A DNA stretch of 64,000 nucleotides, from NCBI GenBank assembly GCA_030490835.1, contig CM059971.1, positions 51,136,012 through 51,200,011 of the forward strand, read 5' to 3'. Below the pieces are notes generated by a model, which was given only the letters and a program-made list of their open reading frames with translations, was not told where the DNA came from and searched no databases. This DNA comes from Annona cherimola (lineage: Eukaryota; Streptophyta; Magnoliopsida; Magnoliales; Annonaceae). A program made the position numbers and the translations under genes. Positions within the stretch are counted from its first letter, which is position 1, and each line of letters opens with the position of its first letter. Of this stretch, positions 52,401 through 64,000 are shown piece after piece.

Positions 52401-53109
52401 TAGAATTGAGTACAACTAAATCTAATTGACGTGATTTGACTGTAATGAGAACGAGTAAACTTTAACGCTTTCTAATAGATTGAAAAAAAAATCGAACGAA
52501 AGTACCCACAGTCAACAAGAATTCAGCACAATATCTTGATTTCGTTTACATTCGAACGACAACGGATGACGTTAAAGGCTTTCAAATCGAATCAAAAGAA
52601 TTGAGTTGGATAGAATGAACTTTGAATAGTTAGACTTGAGTACAACTAAATCTAATTGACTTTATTTGACTGTAATGAGAACGACTAAACTTTAACACAT
52701 TCCAATAGAATCAAAACAACTAGCTCGAACGAAAGCAACTTCAATCAATAAGAATTCAGCACAATACCTTGATTTCGTTTACATTCGAACGACAACGGAT
52801 GACGTTAAAGGCTTTCAAATCGAATGAAATGAATTGATTTGGAAAGAATGATCTTTCATTAGTTAGAATTGAGTACAACTAAATCTAATTGACTTGATTT
52901 GACTGTAATACCAACGAGTAAACTTTAAAGCATTCTAATAGATTCAAAACAACTGACTCGGACAATAGGAACTTTAATTAACAAGAATTGACAACAATAA
53001 CAAGATTTTATTTACATTCCAACGATAACGGATGGCCTTAAAGGCATTTAAATCGAATCAAATGAATTGTGTCGGTTAGAATGAACTTCGATTACTTACA
53101 ATTGAGTAC
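49466..53109 (+). repeat. Diverged family 2 monomers
   Basis: About 16 monomers. The first few continue the 25-mer pattern to about 50,320. After that, subtype markers change: GGTTGACGTTAAAGG, GATAGAGCGAACTTTG, GAGTACTACTAAATC, ACAGGAATAGACAAC, GTGTCGGTTAG. Neighbouring monomers differ from each other more than in the homogenised blocks, and a few bases are missing here and there (CAATGATTC for CAATAGATTC at about 50,841). No regular higher-order period was found by eye. Confidence 0.78.
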
Positions 53110-56100
53110 AACTAAATCTAATTGACTTGATTTGACTGTAATGCGAACGAGTAAACTTTAACGCATTTCAATAGATTCAAAATAACTGATACGGACGAAA
53201 GGAACTTCAATCGACAGGAATAGACAACAATACCTTGATTTCATTTAGATTCGAACGACAACGGTTGACGTTAAATGCATTCAAATCGAATCAAATGAAT
53301 TGAGCAGGATAGAGCGAACTTTGATTAGTTAGAATTGAGTACTACTAAATCTAATTGACTTTGATTTGACTGTAATGCGAACGAATAAACTTTAACGCAT
53401 TCTAATAGAGTCAAAACAACTGACTCGGACGAAAGGAACTTCAATCAACAAGAATTGACAACAATACCTTGATTTCATTCACATTCGAATGACAACGGAT
53501 GAAGTTAAATGCATTTAAATCGAATCAAATGAATTGAGTTGGATAGAATGAACTTTGATTAGTTAGAATTGAGTACAACTAAATCTAATTGACGTGATTT
53601 GACTGTAATGAGAACGAGTAAACTTTAACGCTTTCTAATAGATTAAAAACAAATCGAACGAAAGTACCCACAGTCAACAAGAATTCAGCACAATATCTTG
53701 ATTTCGTTTACATTCGAACGACAACGGATGACGTTAAAGGCTTTCAAATCGAATCAAATGAATTGAGTTGGATAGAATGAACTTTGATTAGTCAGAATTG
53801 AGTACAACTAAATCTAATTGACTTTATTTGACTGTAATGAGAACGAGTAAACTTTAACACATTCCAATAGATTCAAAACAACTAAATCGAACGAAAGGAA
53901 CTTCATTCAACAAGAATTCAGCACAATACCTTGATTTCGTTTACATTCGAACGACAACGGATGACGTTAAAGGCTTTCAAATCGAATCAAATGAATTGAG
54001 TTTGATAGAATGAACTTTGATTAGTTAGAAAATTGAGTACAACTAAATCTAATTGACGTGATTTGACTGTAATGAGAACCAGCAAACTTTAACGCTTTCT
54101 AATAGATTCAAAACAACTAAATCGAACGAAAGGAACTTCAGTAAACAAGAATTCAACACAATAAATTGATTTCGTTTACATTCGAACGACAACGGATGAC
54201 GTTAAAGGCTTTCAAATCGAATCAAATGAATTGAGTTTGATAGAATGAACTTTGATTAGTTAGAATTGAGTACAGCTAAATCTAATTGACTTGATTTGAC
54301 TGTAATGCGAACGAGTAAACTTTAACGCATTTCAATAGATTCAAAATAACTGATACGGACGAAAGGAACTTCAATCGACAGGAATAGACAACAATACCTT
54401 GATTTCATTTAGATTCGAACGACAACGGTTGACGTTAAATGCATTCAAATCGAATCAAATGAATTGAGCAGGATAGAGCGAACTTTGATTAGTTAGAATT
54501 GAGTACTACTAAATCTAATTGACTTTGATTTGACTGTAATGCGACCGAATAAACTTTAACGCATTCTAATAGAGTCAAAACAACTGACTCGGACGAAAGG
54601 AACTTCAATCAACAAGAATTGACAACAATACCTTGATTTCATTCACATTCGAATGACAACGGATGAAGTTAAATGCATTTAAATCGAATCAAATGAATTG
54701 AGTTGGATAGAATGAACTTTGATTAGTTAGAATTGAGTACAACTAAATCTAATTGACGTGATTTGACTGTAATGAGAACGAGTAAACTTTAACGCTTTCT
54801 AATAGATTAAAAACAAATCGAACGAAAGTACCCACAGTCAACAAGAATTCAGCACAATATCTTGATTTCGTTTACATTCGAACGACAACGGATGACGTTA
54901 AAGGCTTTCAAATCGAATCAAATGAATTGAGTTGGATAGAATGAACTTTGATTAGTCAGAATTGAGTACAACTAAATCTAATTGACTTTATTTGACTGTA
55001 ATGAGAACGAGTAAACTTTAACACATTCCAATAGATTCAAAACAACTAAATCGAACGAAAGGAACTTCATTCAACAAGAATTCAGCACAATACCTTGATT
55101 TCGTTTACATTCGAACGACAACGGATGACGTTAAAGGCTTTCAAATCGAATCAAATGAATTGAGTTTGATAGAATGAACTTTGATTAGTTAGAAAATTGA
55201 GTACAACTAAATCTAATTGACGTGATTTGACTGTAATGAGAACCAGCAAACTTTAACGCTTTCTAATAGATTCAAAACAACTAAATCGAACGAAAGGAAC
55301 TTCAGTAAACAAGAATTCAACACAATAAATTGATTTCGTTTACATTCGAACGACAACGGATGACGTTAAAGGCTTTCAAATCGAATCAAATGAATTGAGT
55401 TTGATAGAATGAACTTTGATTAGTTAGAATTGAGTACAGCTAAATCTAATTGACTTGATTTGACTGTAATGCGAACGAGTAAACTTTAACGCATTTCAAT
55501 AGATTCAAAATAACTGATACGGACGAAAGGAACTTCAATCGACAGGAATAGACAACAATACCTTGATTTCATTTAGATTCGAACGACAACGGTTGACGTT
55601 AAATGCATTCAAATCGAATCAAATGAATTGAGCAGGATAGAGCGAACTTTGATTAGTTAGAATTGAGTACTACTAAATCTAATTGACTTTGATTTGACTG
55701 TAATGCGAACGAATAAACTTTAACGCATTCTAATAGAGTCAAAACAACTGACTCGGACGAAAGGAACTTCAATCAACAAGAATTGACAACAATACCTTGA
55801 TTTCATTCACATTCGAATGACAACGGATGAAGTTAAATGCATTTAAATCGAATCAAATGAATTGAGTTGGATAGAATGAACTTTGATTAGTTAGAATTGA
55901 GTACAACTAAATCTAATTGACGTGATTTGACTGTAATGAGAACGAGTAAACTTTAACGCTTTCTAATAGATTAAAAACAAATCGAACGAAAGTACCCACA
56001 GTCAACAAGAATTCAGCACAATATCTTGATTTCGTTTACATTCGAACGACAACGGATGACGTTAAAGGCTTTCAAATCGAATCAAATGAATTGAGTTGGA

Positions 56101-56602
56101 TAGAATGAACTTTGATTAGTCAGAATTGAGTACAACTAAATCTAATTGACTTTATTTGACTGTAATGAGAACGAGTAAACTTTAACACATTCCAATAGAT
56201 TCAAAACAACTAAATCGAACGAAAGGAACTTCATTCAACAAGAATTCAGCACAATACCTTGATTTCGTTTACATTCGAACGACAACGGATGACGTTAAAG
56301 GCTTTCAAATCGAATCAAATGAATTGAGTTTGATAGAATGAACTTTGATTAGTTAGAAAATTGAGTACAACTAAATCTAATTGACGTGATTTGACTGTAA
56401 TGAGAACCAGCAAACTTTAACGCTTTCTAATAGATTCAAAACAACTAAATCGAACGAAAGGAACTTCCGTAAACAAGAATTCAACACAATAAATTGATTT
56501 CGTTTACATTCGAACGACAACGGATGACGTTAAAGGCTTTCAAATCGAATCAAATGAATTGAGTTTGATAGAATGAACTTTGATTAGTTAGAATTGAGTA
56601 CA
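53110..56602 (+). repeat. Pentameric higher-order repeat, 1,164 bp, three copies
   Basis: The rare variant GATTAAAAACAAATCG occurs at 53,641, 54,805 and 55,969, exactly 1,164 bp apart. 5 x 233 = 1,165; one member carries the +2 AAAATTG insertion and one a 3-bp loss at the variant, giving 1,164. The three copies differ by single bases (GCGACCGAATAAAC at about 54,541 versus GCGAACGAATAAAC; ACTTCCGTAAAC at about 56,464 versus ACTTCAGTAAAC). Similarity to the flanks stops near both ends, so there are three complete units. Confidence 0.9.
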
Positions 56603-59600
56603 GCTAAATCTAATTGACTTGATTAGACTGTAATGCCAACGAGTAAACTTTAAAGCATTCTAATAGATTCGAAACAACTGACTCGGACGAAAGGACCTTC
56701 AATAAACAAGAATTGACAACAATACCCAGATTTCATATACATTCCAACGATAACGGATGGCCTTAAAGGCATTTAAATCGAATCAAATGAATTGAGTTGG
56801 ATAGAATGAACTTTGATTAGTTAGAATTGAGTACAACTAAATCTAATTGACGTGATTTGACTGTAATGAGAACGAGTAAACTTTAACGCTTTCTAATAGA
56901 TTCAAAACAACTAAATCGAACGAAAGGAACTTCGGTCAACAAGAATTCAACACAATAACTCGATTTCGTTTACATTCGAACGACAACGGACGACGTTAAA
57001 GGCATTCAAATGGAATCAAATGAATTGAGTTGGATAGAATGAACTTTGATTAGTTAGAATTGAGTACAACTGAATCTAATTGACTTGATTCACTGTAATA
57101 TGAACGAGTAAATTTTAACGCATTACAATAGATTCAAAACAACTAACTTGAATGGAAGGAACTTCAATCAACAAGAATTGACAACAATACCTTGATTTCA
57201 TTTAGATTCGAACGACAACGGATTACGTTTAAGGCATTCAAATCGAATCAAATGAACTGAGTTGGATAGAATGAACTTTGATTAGTTAGAATTGAGTACA
57301 ACTAAATCTAATTGACTTGATTTGACTATAATGCGAACGAGTAAACTTTAACGCATTCTAATAGATTCAAAACAACTGACTAGGACGAAAGGAACTTCAA
57401 TAAACAAGAATTGACAACAATACGTTGATTTCATTTACATTCGAACGATAACGGATGGCCTTAAAACCATTTAAATCGAATCAAATAAATTGTGTTGGAT
57501 AGAATGAACTTCGATTAATTAGAATTGAGTACGACTAAATCTAATTGACTTGATTTTACTTTAATGCGAACGAGTAAACTTTAACGCATTCCAATAGATT
57601 CAAAAGAACTGATACGGACGAAAGAAACTTCAATCAACAGGAATAGACAACAATACCTTGATTTCATTTAGATTCGAATGACAACGGTTGACGTTAAAGG
57701 CATTCAAATCGAATCAAATAAATTGAGTTGGATAGAACGAACTTTGATTAGTTAGAATTGAGTACTACTAAATCTAATTGACTTTGATTTGACTGTAATG
57801 CGAACGAGTAAACTTTAACGCGTTCCAATGATTCAAAATAACTGATACGGACGAAAGGAACTTCAATCGACAGGAATAGACAACAAAACCTTGATTTCAT
57901 TTAGATTCGAACGACAACGGTCGACGTTAAAGGCATTCAAATCGAATCAAATGAATTGAGTTGGATAGAGCGAACTTTGATTAGTTAGAATTGAGTACAG
58001 CTAAATCTAATTGACTTGATTTGACTGTAATGCCAACGAGTAAACTTTAAAGCATTCTAATAGATTCGAAACAACTGACTCGGACGAAAGGAACTTCAAT
58101 AAACAAGAATTGACAACAATACCCAGATTTCATTTACATTCCAACGATAACGGATGGCCTTAAAGGCATTTAAATCGAATCAAATGAATTGAGTTGGATA
58201 GAATGAACTTTGATTAGTTAGAATTGAGTACAACTAAATCTAATTGACGTGATTTGACGGTAATGAGAACGAGTAAACTTTAACGCTTTCTAATAGATTC
58301 AAAACAACTAAATCGAACGAAAGGAACTTCAGTCAACAAGAATTCAATACAATAACTCGATTTCGTTTACATTCGAACGACAACGGACGACGTTAAAGGC
58401 ATTCAAATCGAATCAAATGAATTGAGTTTGATAGAACGAACTTTGATTAGTTAGAATTGAGTACAGCTAAAGCTAATTGACTTGATTTGACTGTAATGCC
58501 AACGAGTAAACTTTAAAGCATTCTAATAGATTCGAAACAACTGCTCGGACGAAAGGAACTTCAATAAACAAGAATTGACAACAATACCCAGATTTCATTT
58601 ACATTCCAACGATAACGGATGGCCTTAAAGGCATTTAAATCGAATCAAATGAATTGAGTTGGATAGAATGAACTTTGATTAGTTAGAATTGAGTACAACT
58701 AAATCTAATTGACGTGATTTGACTGTAATGAGAACGAGTAAACTTTAACGCTTTCTAATAGATTCAAAACAACTAAATCGAACGAAAGGAACTTCAGTCA
58801 ACAAGAATTCAACACAATAACTCGATTTCATTTACATTCGAACGACAACGGACGACGTTAAAGGCATTCAAATCGAATCAAATGAATTGAGTTGGATAGA
58901 ATGAACTTTGATTAGTTAGAATTGAGTACAACTGAATCTAATTGACTTGATTCACTGTAATATGAACGAGTAAATTTTAACGCATTACAATAGATTCAAA
59001 ACAACTAACTTGAATGGAAGGAACTTCAATCAACAAGAATTGACAACAATACCTTGATTTCATTTAGATTCGAACGACAACGGATTACGTTTAAGGCATT
59101 CAAATCGAATCAAATGAACTGAGTTGGATAGAATGAACTTTGATTAGTTAGAATTGAGTACAACTAAATCTAATTGACTTGATTTGACTATAATGCGAAC
59201 GAGTAAACTTTAACGCATTCTAATAGATTCAAAACAACTGACTAGGACGAAAGGAACTTCAATAAACAAGAATTGACAACAATACGTTGATTTCATTTAC
59301 ATTCGAACGATAACGGATGGCCTTAAAACCATTTAAATCGAATCAAATGAATTGTGTTGGATAGAATGAACTTCGATTAATTAGAATTGAGTACAACTAA
59401 ATCTAATTGACTTGATTTTACTTTAATGCGAACGAGTAAACTTTAACGCATTCCAATAGATTCAAAAGAACTGATACGGACGAAGAAACTTCAATCAACA
59501 GGAATAGACAACAATACCTTGATTTCATTTAGATTCGAATGACAACGGTTGACGTTAAAGGCATTCAAATCGAATCAAATAAATTGAGTTGGATAGAACG

Positions 59601-60324
59601 AACTTTGATTAGTTAGAATTGAGTACTACTAAATCTAATTGACTTTGATTTGACTGTAATGCGAACGAGTAATCTTTAACGCGTTCCAATGATTCAAAAT
59701 AACTGATACGGACGAAAGGAACTTCAATCGACAGGAATAGACAACAAAACCTTGATTTCATTTAGATTCGAACGACAACGGTCGACGTTAAAGGCATTCA
59801 AATCGAATCAAATGAATTGAGTTGGATAGAGCGAACTTTGATTAGTTAGAATTGAGTACAACTAAATCTAATTGACTTGATTTGACTGTAATGCCAACGA
59901 GTAAACTTTAAAGCATTCTAATAGATTCGAAACAACTGACTCGGACGAAAGGAACTTCAATAAACAAGAATTGACAACAATACCCAGATTTCATTTACAT
60001 TCCAACGATAACGGATGGCCTTAAAGGCATTTAAATCGAATCAAATGAATTGAGTTGGATAGAATGAACTTTGATTAGTTAGAATTGAGTACAACTAAAT
60101 CTAATTGACGTGATTTGACTGTAATGAGAACGAGTAAACTTTAACGCTTTCTAATAGATTCAAAACAACTAAATCGAACGAAAGGAACTTCAGTCAACAA
60201 GAATTCAATACAATAACTCGATTTCGTTTACATTCGAACGACAACGGACGACGTTAAAGGCATTCAAATCGAATCAAATGAATTGAGTTTGATAGAACGA
60301 ACTTTGATTAGTTAGAATTGAGTA
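56603..60324 (+). repeat. Octameric higher-order repeat, about 1,861 bp, two copies
   Basis: Markers recur at 1,861-1,863 bp: TGCCAACGAG at 56,634 and 58,497, AACTAACTTGAATGG at 57,141 and 59,003, and ACAGGAATAGACAACAAAAC at 57,870 and 59,731. 8 x 233 = 1,864 minus small deletions (CAATGATTC; ACGAAGAAAC at about 59,480). A third, incomplete copy appears near 62.7-63.9 kb, with the last marker at 63,457, about 16 monomers (3,726 bp) further on. Confidence 0.85.
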
Positions 60325-61750
60325 CAGCTAAATCTAATTGACTTGATTTGACTGTAATGCCAACGAGTAAACTTTAAAGCATTCTAATAGATTCGAAACA
60401 ACTGCTCGGACGAAAGGAACTTCAATAAACAAGAATTGACAACAATACCCAGATTTCATTTACATTCCAACGATAACGGATGGCCTTAAAGGCATTTAAA
60501 TCGAATCAAATGAATTGAGTTGGATAGAATGAACTTTGATTAGTTAGAATTGAGTACAACTAAATCTAATTGACGTGAATGGACTGTAATGAGAACGAGT
60601 AAACTTTAACGCTTTCTAATAGATTCAAAACAACTAAATCGAACGAAAGGAACTTCAGTCAACAAGAATTCAATACAATAACTCGATTTCGTTTACATTC
60701 GAACGACAACGGACGACGTTAAAGGCATTCAAATCGAATCAAATGAATTGAGTTTGATAGAACGAACTTTGATTAGTTAGAATTGAGTACAGCTAAATCT
60801 AATTGACTTGATTTGACTGTAATGCCAACGAGTAAACTTTAAAGCATTCTAATAGATTCGAAACAACTGCTCGGACGAAAGGAACTTCAATAAACAAGAA
60901 TTGACAACAATACCCAGATTTCATTTACATTCCAACGATAACGGATGGCCTTAAAGGCATTTAAATCGAATCAAATGAATTGAGTTGGATAGAATGAACT
61001 TTGATTAGTTAGAATTGAGTACAACTAAATCTAATTGACGTGATTTGACTGTAATGAGAACGAGTAAACTTTAACGCTTTCTAATAGATTCAAAACAACT
61101 AAATCGAACGAAAGGAACTTCAGTCAACAAGAATTCAATACAATAACTTGATTTCGTTTACATTCGAACGACAACGGACGACGTTAAAGGCATTCAAATC
61201 GAATCAAATGAATTGAGTTTGATAGAATGAACTTTGATTAGTTAGAATTGAGTACAGCTAAATCTAATTGACTTGATTTGACTGTAATGCCAACGAGTAA
61301 ACTTTAAAGCATTCTAATAGATTCGAAACAACTGACTCGGACGAAAGGAACTTCAATAAACAAGAATTGACAACAATACACAGATTTCATTTACATTCCA
61401 ACGATAACGGATGGCCTTAAAGGCATTTAAATCGAATTAAATGAATTGAGTTGGATAGAATGAACTTTGATTAGTTAGAATTGAGTACAGCTAAATCTAA
61501 TTGACGTGATTTGACAGTAATGAGAACGAGTAAACTTTAACGCTTTCTAATAGATTCAAAACAACTAAATCGAACGAAAGGAACTTCAGTAAACAAGAAT
61601 TCAACACAATAACTTGATTTCGTTTACATTCGAACGACAACGGATGACGTTAAAGGCTTTCAAATCGAATCAAATGAATTGAGTTGGATAGAATGAACTT
61701 TAATTAGTTAGAATTGAGTACAACTGAATCTAATTGACTTGATTCACTGT
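59892..61750 (+). repeat. Dimeric repeat, 465-466 bp, in family 2
   Basis: TGCCAACGAG falls at 59,892, 60,358, 60,823 and 61,288 (steps of 466, 465 and 465). One member has GGACGACGTTAAAGG and GTACAGCTAAATC; the other has CCAACGATAACGGATGGCC and GTGATTTGACTG. The one-base shortening comes from ACTGCTCGG (60,401, 60,866), where ACTGACTCGG would be expected; the 58,540 copy shares it, so that exact variant spread with the dimer. Confidence 0.85.
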
Positions 61751-64000
61751 AATATGAACGAGTAAATTTTAACGCATTACAACAGATTCAAAACAACTAA
61801 CTCGATTGGAAGGAACTTCAATCAACAAGAATTGACAACAATAACTTGATTTCGTTTACATTCGAAAGACAACGGATGAAGTTAATGGCATTCAAATCGA
61901 ATCAAATGAACTGAGTTGGATAGAATGAACTTTGATTAGTTAGAATTGAGTACAACTAAATCTAATTGACTTGATTTGACTGTAATGGCAACGAGTAAAC
62001 TTTAACGCTTTCCAATAGATTCAAAACAACTAAATCGAACGAAAGGAACTTCATTCAACAAGAATTCAGCACAATACCTTGATTTCGTTTACATTCGAAC
62101 GACAACGGATGACGTTAAAGGCTTTCAAATCGAATCAAATGAATTGAGTTTGATAGAATGAACTTTGATTAGTTAGAAAATTGAGTACAGCTAAATCTAA
62201 TTGACTTGATTTGACTGTAATGCAACCTACTAAACTTTAAAGCATTCTAATAGATTCGAAACAACTGACTCGGACGAAAGGAACTTCAATAAACAAGAAT
62301 TGACAACAATACCCAGATTTCATTTACATTCCAACGAAAACGGATGGCCTTAAAGGCATTTAAATCGAATCAAATGAATTGAGTTGGATAGAATGAACTT
62401 TGATTAGTTAGAATTGAGTACAGCTAAATCTAATTGACGTGATTTGACCGTAATGAGAACGAGTAAACTTTAACGCTTTCTAATAGATTCAAAACAACTA
62501 AATCGAACGAAAGGAACTTCAGTAAACAAGAATTCAACACAATAACTTGATTTCGTTTACATTCGAACGACAACGGATGACGTTAAAGGCTTTCAAATCG
62601 AATCAAATGAATTGAGTTGGATAGAATGAACTTTAATTAGTTAGAATTGAGTACAACTGAATCTAATTGACTTGATTCACTGTAATATGAACGAGTAAAT
62701 TTTAACGCATTACAACAGATTCAAAACAACTAACTCGATTGGAAGGAACTTCAATCAACAAGAATTGACAACAATACCTTGATTTCATTTAGATTCGAAC
62801 GACAACGGATTACGTTTAAGGCATTCAAATCGAATCAAATGAACTGAGTTGGATAGAATGAACTTTGATTAGTTAGAATTGAGTACAACTAAATCTAATT
62901 GACTTGATTTGACTATAATGCGAACGAGTAAACTTTAACGCATTCTAATAGATTCAAAACAACTGACTAGGACGAAAGGAACTTCAATAAACAAGAATTG
63001 ACAACAATACGTTGATTTCATTTACATTCGAACGATAACGGATGGCCTTAAAACCATTTAAATCGAATCAAATAAATTGTGTTGGATAGAATGAACTTTG
63101 ATTAATTAGAATTGAGTACGACTAAATCTAATTGACTTGATTTTACTTTAATGCGAACGAGTAAACTTTAACGCATTCCAATAGATTCAAAAGAACTGAT
63201 ACGGATGAAAGAAACTTCAATCAACAGGAATAGACAACAATACCTTGATTTCATTTAGATTCGAATGACAACGGTTGACGTTAAAGGCATTCAAATCGAA
63301 TCAAATAAATTGAGTTGGATAGAACGAACTTTGATTAGTTAGAATTGAGTACTACTAAATCTAATTGACTTTGATTTGACTGTAATGCGAACGAGTAAAC
63401 TTTAACGCGTTCCAATGATTCAAAATAACTGATACGGATGAAAGGAACTTCAATCGACAGGAATAGACAACAAAACCTTGATTTCATTTAGATTCGAACG
63501 ACAACGGTCGACGTTAAAGGCATTCAAATCGAATCAAATGAATTGAGTTGGATAGAGCGAACTTTGATTAGTTAGAATTGAGTACAGCTAAATCTAATTG
63601 ACTTGATTTGACTGTAATGCCAACGAGTAAACTTTAAAGCATTCTAATAGATTCGAAACAACTGACTCGGACGAAAGGAACTTCAATAAACAAGAATTGA
63701 CAACAATACCCAGATTTCATTTACATTCCAACGATAACGGATGGCCTTAAAGGCATTTAAATCGAATCAAATGAATTGAGTTGGATAGAATGAACTTTGA
63801 TTAGTTAGAATTGAGTACAACTAAATCTAATTGACGTGATTTGACTGTAATGAGAACGAGTAAACTTTAACGCTTTCTAATAGATTCAAAACAACTAAAT
63901 CGAACGAAAGGAACTTCAGTCAACAAGAATTCAATACAATAACTCGATTTCGTTTACATTCGAACGACAACGGACGACGTTAAAGGCATTCAAATCGAAT
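61751..64000 (+). repeat. Family 2 monomers at the window end
   Basis: Two similar stretches (about 61,600-61,860 and 62,510-62,770) with TTCACTGTAATATGAACG and ACAACAGATTC, then a partial copy of the octamer unit from about 62,770. The last phase marker is at 63,961, and 40 bases of a further monomer follow, so the array is cut by the window. Confidence 0.85.

Larger units (their letters stand above)
28262..64000 (+). repeat. Satellite array, family 2 (233-bp monomer)
   Basis: Same 233-bp monomer, register and orientation as family 1, but with a consistent set of diagnostic differences: GATGACGTTAAAGGC instead of GATGACCTTAAAGGC, GAGTTGGATAGAATG in most copies, GTACAACTAAATC instead of GTACAACTCAATC, TGTAATGCGAACGAG, and AACAAGAATTGACAACAATACC or AAGAATTCAGCACAATACC before the phase marker. 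Many copies carry an EcoRI site (GAATTC) at that last position, which most family 1 copies lack. Some monomers have a 2-bp insertion (TTAGAAAATTGAG), giving 235 bp. The array runs past the window end, where the last partial monomer starts at 63,961. No gene or transposon is seen in these 36 kb. Confidence 0.97.

Noticed and set aside
1..64000. Calling this a centromere
   Set aside because: Tandem satellite with higher-order repeats fits a centromere but equally fits pericentromeric or subtelomeric heterochromatin or a B chromosome. No CENP-B-box-like motif or other deciding signal is seen, and no chromatin data are available.
1..64000. Promoters, TATA boxes and operator-like sites in the satellite
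   Set aside because: AT-rich repeats give many chance matches, which recur every 233 bp with the monomer. Nothing sets any of them apart.

Overview
The whole 64 kb window is satellite DNA. A 233-bp, AT-rich monomer is repeated head to tail in one orientation from the first base to the last, about 270 copies in all, and the array runs off both ends. No protein-coding gene, rRNA gene, functional tRNA gene or CRISPR array can be supported. The only foreign DNA is a 310-bp tRNA-derived SINE with a poly(A) tail, present three times between 24,370 and 27,757. RNA polymerase III boxes, a poly(A) tail and target-site duplications show this is a eukaryotic nuclear genome. A plant is my best guess from the look of the SINE head and the large homogenised satellite, but the species cannot be named, and neither can the satellite or SINE family.

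Layout. Family 1 monomers fill 1-28,261 and family 2 monomers fill 28,262-64,000. They switch inside a single 233-bp chimeric monomer (28,064-28,296) with no loss of register. Family 1 contains: a dimeric higher-order repeat (466 bp) at 1,632-3,728; irregular monomers to about 10,190; a 6,278-bp, 27-monomer block present twice in tandem (about 10,190-16,468 and 16,468-22,746); a 699-bp trimer repeat that makes up the 3' part of each block and continues to about 23,340; and a 1.52-kb composite unit of five monomers plus one SINE, present three times at 23,341-27,907.

Family 2 contains: a mosaic of shuffled segments at 28,297-37,800; a 25-monomer unit of about 5,834 bp present twice in tandem (about 37,800-49,465), with earlier partial copies; irregular divergent monomers at 50,300-53,110; a pentamer of 1,164 bp present three times (53,110-56,602); an octamer of about 1,861 bp present twice plus a partial copy; and dimers near 59,892-61,750.

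History. The array reads as a record of repeated unequal exchange or rolling-circle amplification, with periods of 2, 3, 5, 8, 25 and 27 monomers side by side. The SINE inserted once, leaving a 15-bp duplication, and was then copied passively as part of a satellite higher-order repeat. Nothing in the sequence shows whether this is centromeric, pericentromeric or subtelomeric.
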